Positions 9,155 to 18,382 of a DNA stretch of 64,000 nt are shown here, in pieces. A program made the position numbers and the translations under genes. The stretch is from Croceicoccus sp. Ery15 (GTDB taxonomy: Bacteria > Pseudomonadota > Alphaproteobacteria > Sphingomonadales > Sphingomonadaceae), in contig NZ_CP087588.1 in assembly GCF_020985305.1 (NCBI RefSeq), positions 1,910,501 through 1,974,500 of the forward strand, in the 5' to 3' direction. How positions within the stretch are numbered: position 1 is the first letter of the stretch; each line of letters opens with the position of its first letter. The notes under the pieces are model-generated. The model had not been told where the DNA came from. It saw only the letters and a list, made by a program, of their open reading frames with translations, and ran no database searches.

Positions 9155-9239
9155 GGCCGCGCGACTAGCGGGGAATCGAACGAGTGGGAAGGAGAGTCTT
9201 TTGGCGACTATCCGGCATTGCTACGCAACGCCTGCGTCC

Positions 9240-9317
9240 GGCACCAGCCCACTCCCCCACCCGACCACCCATAGGGTAGGATCGTTGGGTGGTCGGGTGG
9301 GGGAGTGGGCTGGTGCC
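9240..9317. repeat. Perfect 32-bp inverted repeat with 14-base loop
   Basis: The left arm 9240-9271 and right arm 9286-9317 are exact reverse complements over 32 bases, with the loop at 9272-9285. The right arm contains four G runs (9287-9309, GGG-N5-GGG-N1-GGGGG-N3-GGG), so it also fits a G-quadruplex pattern. It lies between the end of the lipoprotein gene (9374) and argS (9154), both on the minus strand. No clear T run follows on the minus strand, so it is not a textbook terminator. A further 10 bases (GCGTCCGGCA) outside the arms also match, displaced by 7 bases. Confidence 0.9.
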
Positions 9318-9373
9318 GCCTGCCGGACGCCTGGCTATCGTAAAGCGTCAAGCCAACGTAGGTCCGGCAAAAA

Positions 9374-10036
9374 TCAACGCGTCGCGTTATACGCCAGCTG
9401 CGCCTCGGTCAGCTGGAAGCCGACCAGCACTTCGAATGTCGAACGGGCAACGGCGGCCTTCACCTCAGGGTCGGCCAGCGGGTCCAGCGCCGCATCGGGG
9501 TCGCCCGGACGGCGCTTGCGGGTGATGCGTTCGCGGATATCCTCAGGCAGGGTCGCGGCGGCGGCGTCGATGAACGCACCGCCCTTGCCGGTCACTTGCG
9601 CACGGTCCTGTCCGGCGGCGAAATTCACCGTCACCGTCCCGACGCGCTTCGACTGCACCGTATTGCCGCCCTGCAGCACGGTCACGAAAAACGGCAGCTC
9701 CAAGCTGCGCGCGGTGCTGGTGTCGCGGCGGGTGGCCAGCACGTCGAAGCTGGCTTCGGAATAGATTTTCGCGCCCGAATCGTCGCAGGTCGCGCGCAGA
9801 TTGGTCATCGTCGCGGCGACATCCATTGACGCCAGCGATGTATCGTTCGCCTGCGCGAATGTCGTGATGTCGCCAGTATAGGCGGGGATGCCCACTGCCG
9901 GACAGCGCGAACGCACGGCGGTCACGCCCACGCCTTCCTGAATGACCAGATCGCCCTCGCCCGAACAGGCGGACAGCGCGGCGGCACCCCCGACCAGCAA
10001 GGCGAAACGGGCAGAACGGCGGGACACAATGTTCAT
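9374..10036 (-). CDS. Predicted lipoprotein, unknown function
   Basis: A 220-residue protein whose N-terminus has Arg residues, a hydrophobic stretch and the lipobox LSAC (cysteine near residue 24), so it should be a lipidated envelope protein. The body has segments such as ATMTNLRATCDDSGAKIYSE and FDVLATRRDTSTARSLELPF, which read as beta-strand repeats. I cannot assign a named function; similar proteins are annotated as hypothetical in sphingomonads. The start is the ATG at 10034-10036; the open frame upstream lacks the signal. It is divergent from ispH and followed by the large inverted repeat. Confidence 0.8.
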   Translation of the reverse strand: MNIVSRRSARFALLVGGAAALSACSGEGDLVIQEGVGVTAVRSRCPAVGIPAYTGDITTFAQANDTSLASMDVAATMTNLRATCDDSGAKIYSEASFDVLATRRDTSTARSLELPFFVTVLQGGNTVQSKRVGTVTVNFAAGQDRAQVTGKGGAFIDAAAATLPEDIRERITRKRRPGDPDAALDPLADPEVKAAVARSTFEVLVGFQLTEAQLAYNATR

Positions 10037-10225
10037 CGGCGGCGAAACCTTTTGCCTTGAATTCGGGCGGCCATGGCGGGCCGCCCTTGCAATAATCCTG
10101 CCTGCCCTAGCCGCAGCCATGCCCAAGGGCAACGCCGCGCGCAGGTTAGACCCCGAACTCTCTGGCGATGGCAACCTTTACCGCGGCTTTACGCGCGGCC
10201 CATCGGGGCGCTAAAGGCCTGTGTC

Positions 10226-11224
10226 ATGGACACCCCGCATATCGACACGGCCCATGCCGTGAACGCCGACGCACCCGATACCGATGCGCGCCCTCCCCTG
10301 CTGGTGCTGCTGGCCGCGCCGCGCGGCTTTTGCGCAGGCGTGGACCGCGCGATCGAGATTGTGGAGCGCAGCCTCGAGAAATATGGCGCGCCCGTCTATG
10401 TCCGGCACGAGATCGTGCATAACCGCTATGTCGTCGACAGCCTGAAGGCCAAGGGTGCGATCTTCGTCGAAGAGCTGGACGAGGTTCCCGACGGCGTGCC
10501 CGTGGTGTTTTCCGCCCATGGCGTGCCGAAATCGGTCCCCGCCCATGCCGAACAGCGCGGCCTCGACTACCTCGACGCGACCTGCCCGCTGGTCAGCAAG
10601 GTGCACCGGCAGGCCGAGCGGCAGGTCGAGGCGGGCCGCCATATCGTCTTCGTCGGCCATGCGGGCCATCCCGAGGTGATCGGCACATTCGGACAGGTTC
10701 CCGAAGGCGACATGACCTTGGTGGAAACGGTCGAGGATGTGGCAAAGCTGGAATTCGCCCCCGGTGCAGAGCTTGCCTTTCTGACGCAGACCACTTTGTC
10801 GGTGGACGATACGCACGCCATTCTGGAGGCGCTGAAGGCGCGTTTCCCCCAGATCGTCGGGCCGAAGGCCGAAGATATCTGCTATGCCACGTCGAACCGC
10901 CAGTCGGCGGTCAAGGTACTGGCCCCGCAGGTCGATCTGGTTCTGGTCATCGGCGGTGCCAATTCGTCCAACTCGCTCCGACTGGTAGAGGTTGCCGAAC
11001 GCCTTGGCACCACTGCCCGCCTGATCCAGCGGGGCGAGGATATCGAGGAAGGATGGCTCCACGGTGTCGGCGCCATCGGCCTGACCGCAGGTGCCAGTGC
11101 GCCCGAAGTGCTGGTGCGCGAAGTGATCGGGCGCCTGTCGCAATTCCGCAATGTGGAAGAGCAGGTGGTGACCACGGCGGAGGAAAACATGATCTTCAAG
11201 CTGCCCCGCCAGCTGACCGACTGA
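10226..11224 (+). CDS. ispH: 4-hydroxy-3-methylbut-2-enyl diphosphate reductase
   Basis: A 332-residue iron-sulfur enzyme that makes IPP and DMAPP in the last step of the MEP isoprenoid pathway. The three cluster cysteines are visible: Cys36 in [10 protein letters not shown], Cys120 in DATCPLVSK and Cys219 in [21 protein letters not shown] supplies a substrate-binding histidine. The first 22 or so residues are a non-conserved extension. The ATG is at 10226. It heads a plus-strand unit with thrB, which follows after 7 bases, and rnhA. Confidence 0.96.
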   Translation: MDTPHIDTAHAVNADAPDTDARPPLLVLLAAPRGFCAGVDRAIEIVERSLEKYGAPVYVRHEIVHNRYVVDSLKAKGAIFVEELDEVPDGVPVVFSAHGVPKSVPAHAEQRGLDYLDATCPLVSKVHRQAERQVEAGRHIVFVGHAGHPEVIGTFGQVPEGDMTLVETVEDVAKLEFAPGAELAFLTQTTLSVDDTHAILEALKARFPQIVGPKAEDICYATSNRQSAVKVLAPQVDLVLVIGGANSSNSLRLVEVAERLGTTARLIQRGEDIEEGWLHGVGAIGLTAGASAPEVLVREVIGRLSQFRNVEEQVVTTAEENMIFKLPRQLTD

Positions 11225-11231
11225 CGCGTTC

Positions 11232-12218
11232 ATGGCAGTCTATACCCGCATCAACAGCGAGGACATGGCCGCGCTGGTCGCAGAATTCGGCGTGGGCGAG
11301 CTGGTATCCGCCAAAGGCATTGCCGAGGGCGTGTCGAACAGCAACTGGCTGGTGGAAACGCGCGGCACGCCCGATGCGGGGCGATTCATCCTGACCGTTT
11401 ACGAAGAACGCACCGACACGCGCGACCTGCCCTTTTTCCTGAACCTGATGGATCATCTCGCATCGGCGGACTGCCCCGTGCCGCGCACGATCCACGACAC
11501 CAGTGGCGCGGCATGGCGCACGATCGACACCCCGCAGGGCGAAAAAATGCTGGCGCTGATCGAATTCCTGCCTGGCGTCAGCGCCGACGATCCCAGCCCG
11601 GCACAGGCCCATGCGGTGGGCGCGGCACTGGCGCAGGTGCATCTGGCGGGGCACAATTTCGCGCAGACCCGTGCCGATGGCATGGGGCCCAACGCGTGGC
11701 GCGGCTTTGTCCGCGATTGCGCGGGCCGGTGGGGAGAGATCGATCCCGCGCTGGAGCAAGTGCCCGAACTGGTCGATGCCGCCATCGCCCGCTGGCCCGA
11801 TACGCTTCCCGTTTCGACCATCCATGCCGATCTGTTTCCCGATAACGTGCTGCTGGTCGGCAATGACGTATCGGGCATGATCGACTTCTATTTCGCCTGC
11901 ACCGGCCCGATGGCCTATGACATCGCAGTCACCCATGCGGCATGGAGCTTCGCGCCCGATGGCCGCAGCTTCGACCGTTCGGTCGGCGATGCACTACTGG
12001 CGGGCTATCGTTCGGTCCGCGTCCCCAGTGAAGCCGAACGCGCTGCCCTGCCCGCGCTGGCACAGGCGGGCTGCCTGCGTTTTCTGCTGACCCGCGCCTA
12101 TGACTGGCTGAACACGCCTGCCGACGCGCTGGTCACGCGCAAGGACCCGCTCGCCTTCCTGCGCCGCCATGATTTCTATCGCAGGCAGGGCGCAACCATC
12201 TTTGATGCGCTGGGCTGA
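11232..12218 (+). CDS. thrB: Homoserine kinase (alphaproteobacterial, APH-fold type)
   Basis: A 328-residue kinase that phosphorylates homoserine in threonine synthesis. It belongs to the aminoglycoside-phosphotransferase-like ThrB family, not the GHMP family of E. coli. Evidence: [11 protein letters not shown] near the start, the catalytic loop [16 protein letters not shown], and [18 protein letters not shown] with the metal-binding aspartate. It lies between ispH and rnhA, the conserved order in this class, and rnhA begins two bases after its stop. Confidence 0.95.
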   Translation: MAVYTRINSEDMAALVAEFGVGELVSAKGIAEGVSNSNWLVETRGTPDAGRFILTVYEERTDTRDLPFFLNLMDHLASADCPVPRTIHDTSGAAWRTIDTPQGEKMLALIEFLPGVSADDPSPAQAHAVGAALAQVHLAGHNFAQTRADGMGPNAWRGFVRDCAGRWGEIDPALEQVPELVDAAIARWPDTLPVSTIHADLFPDNVLLVGNDVSGMIDFYFACTGPMAYDIAVTHAAWSFAPDGRSFDRSVGDALLAGYRSVRVPSEAERAALPALAQAGCLRFLLTRAYDWLNTPADALVTRKDPLAFLRRHDFYRRQGATIFDALG

Positions 12219-12220
12219 TC

Positions 12221-12658
12221 ATGGCTGAAGTGCAGATTTTCACCGATGGCGCGTGCAAGGGCAATCCCGGCCCCGGTGGCTGGGGCGCGATCCTGCGCAA
12301 GGGATCGACCGAACGGGAAATGTCGGGCTCCGAAGCCGATACGACGAACAACCGGATGGAGCTGACTGCGGTGATCCGCGCCCTGTCGGCGCTGAAGCGG
12401 CCCTGCCATGTCGAGCTGTATACCGACAGCAAATATGTGATCGACGGCATCACCAAATGGGTGTTCGGCTGGCAGAAAAAGGGCTGGAAAACCGCCGCGA
12501 AGAAACCCGTTCTGAACGAGGATCTGTGGCGCGAACTGCTGGATGCCACACGCCCGCACCGGATCGACTGGCATTGGGTCAAAGGGCACGACGGCCACCC
12601 AGAGAACGAGCGCGCCGACCAGCTGGCCAGCAATGCGGCGCTGGCAGTCAGGGCCTGA
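12221..12658 (+). CDS. rnhA: Ribonuclease HI
   Basis: A 145-residue nuclease that cuts RNA in RNA-DNA hybrids. All four acidic catalytic positions are visible: Asp in [17 protein letters not shown], Glu in [13 protein letters not shown], Asp in [12 protein letters not shown] and Asp in NERADQLA. The length is standard. It is the last gene of the ispH-thrB-rnhA unit, coupled closely to thrB. Confidence 0.97.
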   Translation: MAEVQIFTDGACKGNPGPGGWGAILRKGSTEREMSGSEADTTNNRMELTAVIRALSALKRPCHVELYTDSKYVIDGITKWVFGWQKKGWKTAAKKPVLNEDLWRELLDATRPHRIDWHWVKGHDGHPENERADQLASNAALAVRA

Positions 12659-12674
12659 TTTTCAAGAGGGTTGG

Positions 12675-12703
12675 GGCCGGAACGGAACGGTCACGCTCCG
12701 GCC
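12675..12703 (-). terminator. Possible terminator hairpin between rnhA and the DUF1508 gene
   Basis: GGCCGGA...TCCGGCC forms a 10-base stem that pairs better when read on the minus strand, where an A-C mismatch becomes G-U. It lies just after the DUF1508 gene. No T run follows, so this is weak; it may serve both convergent transcripts. Confidence 0.4.
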
Positions 12704-12720
12704 TCCATAAGCCGGTCGGC

Positions 12721-12900
12721 TCAGGTCGTGGTGTCGACCACTTCGGCACCGGGGCCGTTCTTCAAAATGGATTCAATCGCATTCTTGGCACTGGCTTTCG
12801 AAGTATAGCCTTCGGTCCAGAACATGGTTTCGGAGTTATAGCAGAAATAGGCGACATACTCACCCTTCTTGTTCTGCCGGATTTCGAAGCGATGCGCCAT
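12721..12900 (-). CDS. DUF1508 (YegP-like) small protein
   Basis: A 59-residue protein that begins MAHRFEIRQNKKGEYVAYFC and continues YNSETMFWTEGYTSKASAKN before IESILKNGPGAEVVDTTT. The FEI...KGEYRF...NGE-W-TEGYTSKASA-N-I-SI-KN pattern is the DUF1508/YegP fold, here as a single copy. The biochemical role of the family is not known. It is a compact stand-alone gene between rnhA (convergent) and the FAD oxidoreductase. The ATG is at 12898-12900. Confidence 0.85.
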   Translation of the reverse strand: MAHRFEIRQNKKGEYVAYFCYNSETMFWTEGYTSKASAKNAIESILKNGPGAEVVDTTT

Positions 12901-12985
12901 TACGTACTCCCGTCATTGGCCTTCAGGAAATCTGCTTCTCCTTGATAGCAGTGCGATTCGCGGGTGCAACCCCGCTCAGCCGCCC

Positions 12986-14083
12986 CTATCGGAAACGGTC
13001 GATGCGATAGGGTGCCGGGTCGATTCCCGTGGCCGGGCCCGTCGCATCGCGCCCCAGCAGCATGGCGGCGGCCATGTCGGCGGCAGCAGGCGAAGTCTGA
13101 ATGCCGAAACCGCCCTGCCCCGCGCACCAGAAAAAGCCCGCGACCTCGGGATCGAAGCCGTAAACGGGCGCGCGATCGGGAGAAAAGCTGCGCAGCCCCG
13201 CCCATTTGCGCTCCACCGCCTCTACCTTCCAGTCGACCGCATGTTCCAGCCGGTCGATAGCGACGGCGACATCCAGTTCCTCGGGCGCGGCATCGCACGG
13301 GGGCGTGGGCGTTTCGTCATGCGGGCTAAGCCACAGGCGCCCGCTTTCGGGCTTGAAGTAAAAGCTTTCCTGAATGTCGAGCACCAGTGGCAGCGCAGCG
13401 GGAGCGGCAGGCTGGCAGCGCAATTGCACCACTGTGCGGCGCAGCGGCGTGATGCCAACGGGCCGCGCACCGGCGATGCCGGCAATCTCGTCCGCCCATG
13501 CGCCCGCGGCATTGACCAGAATACCTGCCCGCACCGTGTCGCCATGCCCGAAACCCAGCGTCCAGCCATCGGCTCCGCGCTCCGCCGATTTCAGCCGCGC
13601 ACCGGTTTTCAGCATCGCGCCCTGCGCCCTGGCGCGCGACAGGAAATGCGCATGCAGCGCCGCCACGTCGATATCGGCGCAGCCCTCGCTCCATGTGCCG
13701 TGCACCCATTCGGGTTTCAGACCCGGCACGATCTCCACCAGACGATCGCGGCCCAGCTTGGCGATGTCCGCGCCCAATGCCTGAAACCGGGCCATAAAGG
13801 CGTCGATCGCGCCCTCGTCCCCTGCGCGGCCAATATGCAGCACGCCCCGCCGGGTAAGAAGTCCGCCTTCGCGCAGATAGGGGCCGCTCCCCACCGTCAG
13901 CGGGAAAATCTCCGGCCCGCCATAGGTTTCTTCCCAGAACGCGGCCGAACGTCCGGTGCTGTGATAGCCAGGCGCATCCTCCGCCTCGATCATGATCACC
14001 GATGCCTCGCCCGCAAGGCTGGCGGCAAGGCTGGCACCCGCCATGCCCGCGCCGATGATCGCAATATCGTAAGTCCCGCTCAT
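12986..14083 (-). CDS. FAD-dependent oxidoreductase (DAO/DadA-like)
   Basis: A 365-residue flavoprotein. The dinucleotide-binding motif IIGAGMAGASLA starts near residue 9, followed by an acidic end to the second strand (MIEAEDAPGYHSTGRSAA). ILVNAAGAWADEIA and the C-terminal FFWCAGQGGFGIQTSPAAADM are typical of the glycine/D-amino-acid oxidase superfamily. Likely substrates are an amino acid or N-methylated amine, but nothing in the sequence fixes which. The start overlaps the stop of the preceding alpha/beta hydrolase frame by four bases (ATGA), so it lies first of the pair on the minus strand and is coupled to it. Confidence 0.88.
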   Translation of the reverse strand: MSGTYDIAIIGAGMAGASLAASLAGEASVIMIEAEDAPGYHSTGRSAAFWEETYGGPEIFPLTVGSGPYLREGGLLTRRGVLHIGRAGDEGAIDAFMARFQALGADIAKLGRDRLVEIVPGLKPEWVHGTWSEGCADIDVAALHAHFLSRARAQGAMLKTGARLKSAERGADGWTLGFGHGDTVRAGILVNAAGAWADEIAGIAGARPVGITPLRRTVVQLRCQPAAPAALPLVLDIQESFYFKPESGRLWLSPHDETPTPPCDAAPEELDVAVAIDRLEHAVDWKVEAVERKWAGLRSFSPDRAPVYGFDPEVAGFFWCAGQGGFGIQTSPAAADMAAAMLLGRDATGPATGIDPAPYRIDRFR

Positions 14084-15054
14084 GCCCCGCCTTCTACAGA
14101 CAGTTGCGCGGCAAGAAACCCGTCGATCTCGGCAAGGGCGCGGTTGCGAACCGGATCGCTCTCGCGAAGAATCTCATGCGCGGCCTCTGCCCCGAATTCC
14201 ACCAGACGGGCATCGGGCAGCAGGCGCGCGGCGCGGCGGATGGCCCGTGCACTGACCAGCCGGTCGGCGCTGGTGCCAAGGATCAGCACCGGCAATGTCA
14301 CCCGCGCCAGCACATCGGCGCGCGCAGTGCGACGCATCGATTCGGCGGCACGTTCGACCCAGCCCCAGCTGGGCGCGCCCAGCCGCAATTGCGGGCGTTC
14401 GTTGCGCCAGAACAGCTCGTCCTCGTACCGGCTGACATCATGGGTCAGGATCGACTGGCGCATCGCGGCGGGCTGGCCGGGTTTCTCGCCCGCCTTCCAC
14501 GCGGGCCTGCTCGCCGCGCCCAGCGACGCCATCAGATGCGCTGCGGCGTGCCACATCCATGGCGGCAGCGGCGGCCCAGCAAAACCCAGCATCGGCGCGA
14601 CCAGCACCAGAGCATCGGGACGGGCCGCCCCCTCTGCCACGCCGCGCAAGGCCAGCTGCCCACCCATCGAATGGCCGATCAAGGCACAGGGCGTATCGGG
14701 CGATTCGGCGCGCCAGTCCCGCCAGAACCCGCGCAGATCGTCGATCCAATGGGCGAAATCGCCGATATGGCCGGTCGCGTCGTCATCGCCCAGCCGCCCC
14801 GATCCGCCTTGCCCGCGCCAGTCGATCGCGGTCACGCGCCACCCTTCGCCAAACCAGTATTCCAGCGTCTCCAGATATTTCTCATACGCGTCGCCGCGCC
14901 CGCCCAGAAACAGCAGCGCGCCACGCGAATCCGCCGGTTCGGGCCAGTCGATCCGGCGGATCGCGTGCCCGTCGGCCGCATGCCATACCGATTCGCACGC
15001 ATAGGCGGGAATAGCGCGGCGCGCGGCGGCAGGATCGGCGGAAAAGCGGGTCAA
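14080..15054 (-). CDS. Alpha/beta hydrolase (lysophospholipase/monoacylglycerol lipase-like)
   Basis: A 324-residue serine hydrolase. The nucleophile elbow is GHSMGG, preceded by the oxyanion region LLFLGGRGDAYEKY and ITAIDWRGQGGSGR-type segment; LILGTSADRLVS and EAAHEILRES supply the likely aspartate and histidine. The pattern suits the Hydrolase_4 (serine aminopeptidase S33) family that includes lysophospholipase L2. The only upstream start that keeps the N-terminus is a TTG at 15052-15054. The 3' end overlaps the start of the FAD oxidoreductase region by four bases. It is divergent from the Tad pilus locus. Confidence 0.87.
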   Translation of the reverse strand: MTRFSADPAAARRAIPAYACESVWHAADGHAIRRIDWPEPADSRGALLFLGGRGDAYEKYLETLEYWFGEGWRVTAIDWRGQGGSGRLGDDDATGHIGDFAHWIDDLRGFWRDWRAESPDTPCALIGHSMGGQLALRGVAEGAARPDALVLVAPMLGFAGPPLPPWMWHAAAHLMASLGAASRPAWKAGEKPGQPAAMRQSILTHDVSRYEDELFWRNERPQLRLGAPSWGWVERAAESMRRTARADVLARVTLPVLILGTSADRLVSARAIRRAARLLPDARLVEFGAEAAHEILRESDPVRNRALAEIDGFLAAQLSVEGGA

Positions 15055-15156
15055 GGCAGCGGGTTCACTTGGGTAACGACATCTTCGCGGGCATGGTTAC
15101 TGTTTGGTAAGTCCTGCCCTTTAAACCGGCCCTCAATCAGGGGGTTCCGGTTGGAC

Positions 15157-15675
15157 ATGAACACGCAACTTATCGCTTACGGATTGCTCGCAGCCTTGGC
15201 AATCGCGGTGCTTTACGCAGGTATTACCGACCTGCGGCATCGCAAGATCACCAACCGGCTGACGGGCGCCATCGCCATCGCCGCGCCTTTGTTCTGGATC
15301 GCCAGCGGCCTGCAGCTGTGGCCCGGCATCGCGATCCAGCTGGCGCTGGCCGTGGGCTGGTTCGTCTTTGGCGCGGTGCTGTTCAGGATCGGCCAGATGG
15401 GCGGCGGCGACGTAAAGCTGTTCACCGCGCTCGCCCTATGGCTCGAACCCTCGCTTTTTATGATGGTCGTGCTGTTGACCATGATCGTCAACGGCGTGGC
15501 CACGCTGATCGTGTGGCGCGGCGTGCGCCGCGCGCGACGCGAAGGGCGCAAGGTGGAAGCGCGCTCTACGCCATACGGCGTTTCGGCCGCGCTGGTGATG
15601 CTGGTGATGTTCGCGATCCGTTACGGACCCGCCGTTCACACCGCATTTTCCGGTTCTTCGACGAATTTTGCCTGA
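15157..15675 (+). CDS. cpaA: Prepilin peptidase of the Flp/Tad pilus (CpaA/TadV)
   Basis: A 172-residue polytopic aspartic protease that would cleave the Flp prepilin leader. Two aspartates are in the expected contexts: YAGITDLRHRKITN and the GxGD-like GQMGGGDVKLFTA. The length fits the short CpaA/TadV type without an N-methylation domain. The ATG is at 15157; a TTG six bases upstream is also possible. It opens the pilus locus and is 100 bases before cpaB. No flp pilin gene is next to it, which is unusual. Confidence 0.93.
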   Translation: MNTQLIAYGLLAALAIAVLYAGITDLRHRKITNRLTGAIAIAAPLFWIASGLQLWPGIAIQLALAVGWFVFGAVLFRIGQMGGGDVKLFTALALWLEPSLFMMVVLLTMIVNGVATLIVWRGVRRARREGRKVEARSTPYGVSAALVMLVMFAIRYGPAVHTAFSGSSTNFA

Positions 15676-15775
15676 TGTGCGGGTCGTTTTGACCTGATTT
15701 TAACCATTGCCGGTGAGTCTGGCAGCACGGACGGGGGCGAAACCCCCATTGGATTGACGAAGGGGCTTTAAGGCC

Positions 15776-16777
15776 ATGGACAAGAAGAAGCTGATCCTGC
15801 TGGCAGTCGCGCTGGTCGTCGCGGTGGGTACCGCGCTGATGGCGCGCAGCATGTTCGCCGGGGGCTCCGCCCCGCAGGCAGAGGCCGCCGTGGCCGAACC
15901 CGAAGGTCCGCGTGTGCTGGTCGCCCAGCGCGCCCTGCCCGTCGGCACGATCATCACGGCCGATGCACTGCAATTCAAGATGTGGCCCAAGGAAATGGTG
16001 CAGGACGCCTATTTCGTCGAGGGCGAGGCCGATATGCAAAAGCTGCTCGGCACTGTCGCGCGCTTCCCCGTTACCGCTGGCCAGCCGCTGACCAAGGGCA
16101 CGCTGGTGCAGCCGGGCGATCGCGGCTTTCTGGCTGCGGCTCTTGGGCCGGGCATGCGCGCCGTGACCGTGACCGTGTCGGAAAAAACCGGTGTTGCGGG
16201 CTTTGTCTTCCCGGGTGACCGCGTCGACCTGCTGCTGACGCAGGCGATCGGCGGCGGCCGCGACGAGCCCGGCTTCAACGCCACCGAAACCGTGCTGCGC
16301 AACCTGCGCGTTCTGGCAACCGACCAGTCGACCGAAACGCAGCAGGTGGACGGCAAGACCGTCGTGACCAAGTTCCGCACCGTCACGATCGAGGCCACCC
16401 CGCGCATTGCCGAGAAAATCTATGTCGCACAGGAAGTCGGCACGCTGTCGCTGGCCCTGCGCTCGATCGCGGACAACCGCGCCGAACTCGACCGCGCCAT
16501 CGCATCGGGCGAGCTGGTCGTGCCCGAAGGCGCCTCGCCCGAGGAAGAAGAGGAAATCCTGCAACTGGCAATGAACCGCCCGCAGGAAGGCCGCACCACT
16601 TTCCAGACCGGCGGCGACGTATCGCGCTTCCAGTCGCGTTATATGCCGACGGCCAAGAGCAGTGGCGGCGACACGGGCGTCGCGACCGCAGCCGCACCCG
16701 CCGCTGCCCGTCCGACCGGACCTGTCGTTCGCGTCAGCCGCGGCAACAACACCGTTATCGTGCCGGCTGGCAAGTGA
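15776..16777 (+). CDS. cpaB: Flp pilus assembly protein CpaB (RcpC)
   Basis: A 333-residue periplasmic protein with an N-terminal membrane anchor (residues 5-25), a SAF domain with the ARALPVGTIITADAL-type segment, and the RcpC/CpaB domain with ALGPGMRAVTVTV and GFVFPGDRVDLLLT. It connects to the secretin and is needed for pilus assembly. The C-terminus is Ala/Pro-rich. It is followed by cpaC; a GTG at 16774 overlaps its stop but is not the likely cpaC start. Confidence 0.95.
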   Translation: MDKKKLILLAVALVVAVGTALMARSMFAGGSAPQAEAAVAEPEGPRVLVAQRALPVGTIITADALQFKMWPKEMVQDAYFVEGEADMQKLLGTVARFPVTAGQPLTKGTLVQPGDRGFLAAALGPGMRAVTVTVSEKTGVAGFVFPGDRVDLLLTQAIGGGRDEPGFNATETVLRNLRVLATDQSTETQQVDGKTVVTKFRTVTIEATPRIAEKIYVAQEVGTLSLALRSIADNRAELDRAIASGELVVPEGASPEEEEEILQLAMNRPQEGRTTFQTGGDVSRFQSRYMPTAKSSGGDTGVATAAAPAAARPTGPVVRVSRGNNTVIVPAGK

Positions 16778-16845
16778 ACGACCTGGACGGGAGCGCGCAA
16801 GCCGTGATCAAGAACCGTAACAATGTGTCCAAGGGGGGACATAAG

Positions 16846-18366
16846 ATGAAACGCCGCCTGCTTTCGGGCCTCGTGCTCACTGCCACCGCCCTGGCGCCGA
16901 TCGGCCCCGCGGGCATCGCGACCACCGCGACCGCGCAGACCATGCCGACGCCTGCCGACCAGATCGTGCTGTCGATCGGTCGCGGCCAGCTGGTCAATGT
17001 GGGCGGCCGGATGGCCGACATCTTCATCGCCGACGAAAACGTCGCCGACGTTCAGGTCAAATCGACCAACCAGATCTATCTGTTCGGCAAGTCGGGCGGC
17101 GAAACCACCGTCTATGCCAGCGACGCGAACGGCGCGATCATCTGGTCGGCGAATGTGCGCGTGGGCACGAATATTGACAGCATCGATCAGATGCTGGGCC
17201 TCGCCATGCCCGAAGCCAAGATATCGACAGCGACCATGAACAACACGGTCCTGCTGACCGGCACCGTCGCGGCCCCCGAAGACGCGGCCGAGGCGGAACG
17301 CCTTGTCGCCGCTTTCGTCGGTGACGGCGTCAACGTCATCAGCCGCCTGAAACTGGCAACGCCGCTACAGGTCAGCCTGCATGTGCGCTTTGCCGAGGTA
17401 AGCCGCACGCTGGTCCGCGCGATGGGCGTGAATCTGGCAACCTATGACGGCACCAGCGGGTTCAAATTCGGGTTGGCGCAAGGGCGCGACGGCTTCCTGC
17501 CGCAATGGAGCGTGGGTGGCGGCGTCTTTACCGGCGGCACTGCTGCTTCGGACGGATCCAGCCTTGTCGCCGGCAATGGCGGCGGCAGCACGATCGCGGG
17601 CTTTGGCAAGTTCCTCGGCCTCGACATTGCGGGCGCGCTGGATCTTGGCGAACAGGACGGTCTGGTCACCACACTTGCCCAGCCCAACCTGACCGCGCTG
17701 TCGGGCGAAACCGCAGAATTCCTCGCGGGCGGCGAATTTCCGATCCCGATGAGCCAGGGCCTTGGCACCGTGGCCATCGAATATAAGAAATACGGCGTCA
17801 GCCTTGCCTATACGCCGACCGTACTGGCCAATGGCCGCATCTCGATCCGCGTCCGTCCCGAAGTGTCGGAACTGTCGAGCGCGGGTTCGGTCACGCTGGA
17901 AGGGTTCGAAGTGCCTGCCCTGACAACCCGCCGCGCCGAAACGACGGTAGAGCTGGGTTCGGGCCAGAGCTTCATGATCGGCGGCCTGCTGTCGAATTAT
18001 TCGAACAGCACTATCGACAAGACCCCGGGCGTGGGCGATCTGCCGATCCTGGGCAATCTGTTCCGCTCGACCAGCTTCCGCCGCGGCGAATCCGAACTGG
18101 TGATCGTGGTCACGCCCTATCTGGTGAAGCCCGTCGATGCCAAGGACATCGCCCTGCCGACCGACGGCTACAAGAACCCAACGATGCTGGGCCATTTGAT
18201 GGGCATGCAGTCCGACGGTGAAACCGGCGGCGCGCGCCGTCCGATGCCCAGCGCCAGCGAAGCGGCCCCGACCGGCCCCGTCGTCGGCATGAATTCCATC
18301 CCGCAGCAAGCCGCCCCGGTTCGCAGCGCCGATGCCGGCGATGCCAAGCCCGGCTTCAACTTCTGA
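16846..18366 (+). CDS. cpaC: Flp pilus outer-membrane secretin CpaC (RcpA)
   Basis: A 506-residue secretin subunit. The N-terminus is a signal peptide (MKRRLLSGLVLTATALAP..., cut after TAQ). A pilus-assembly N-domain follows (LSIGRGQLVNVGGRMADIFI), a BON-like/secretin N-domain in the middle, and the C-terminal secretin domain with VALAQPNLTALSGETAEFLAG-type sequence, GVSLAYTPTVL and LPILGNLFRS. I chose the ATG at 16846, which has a GGGGGG-type ribosome site and leads straight into the signal peptide. A GTG at 16774 would add 24 residues in front of the signal. Confidence 0.93.
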   Translation: MKRRLLSGLVLTATALAPIGPAGIATTATAQTMPTPADQIVLSIGRGQLVNVGGRMADIFIADENVADVQVKSTNQIYLFGKSGGETTVYASDANGAIIWSANVRVGTNIDSIDQMLGLAMPEAKISTATMNNTVLLTGTVAAPEDAAEAERLVAAFVGDGVNVISRLKLATPLQVSLHVRFAEVSRTLVRAMGVNLATYDGTSGFKFGLAQGRDGFLPQWSVGGGVFTGGTAASDGSSLVAGNGGGSTIAGFGKFLGLDIAGALDLGEQDGLVTTLAQPNLTALSGETAEFLAGGEFPIPMSQGLGTVAIEYKKYGVSLAYTPTVLANGRISIRVRPEVSELSSAGSVTLEGFEVPALTTRRAETTVELGSGQSFMIGGLLSNYSNSTIDKTPGVGDLPILGNLFRSTSFRRGESELVIVVTPYLVKPVDAKDIALPTDGYKNPTMLGHLMGMQSDGETGGARRPMPSASEAAPTGPVVGMNSIPQQAAPVRSADAGDAKPGFNF

Positions 18367-18382
18367 TCGCAGGAGCAGCAAG

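Noticed and set aside
6572..9274. Open frame of about 900 codons on the plus strand over argS and the SPOR gene
   Set aside because: Both opposite genes are strongly supported. The frame is antisense to them, Arg/His-rich and without any family similarity.
12869..15004. Plus-strand open frame of about 711 codons opposite the oxidoreductase and hydrolase
   Set aside because: It is an antisense shadow of two well-supported genes that overlap by ATGA, with no coding character.
16774..16845. GTG at 16774 as the cpaC start
   Set aside because: It would place 24 non-hydrophobic residues in front of the signal peptide. The ATG at 16846 has a purine-rich ribosome site directly before it.
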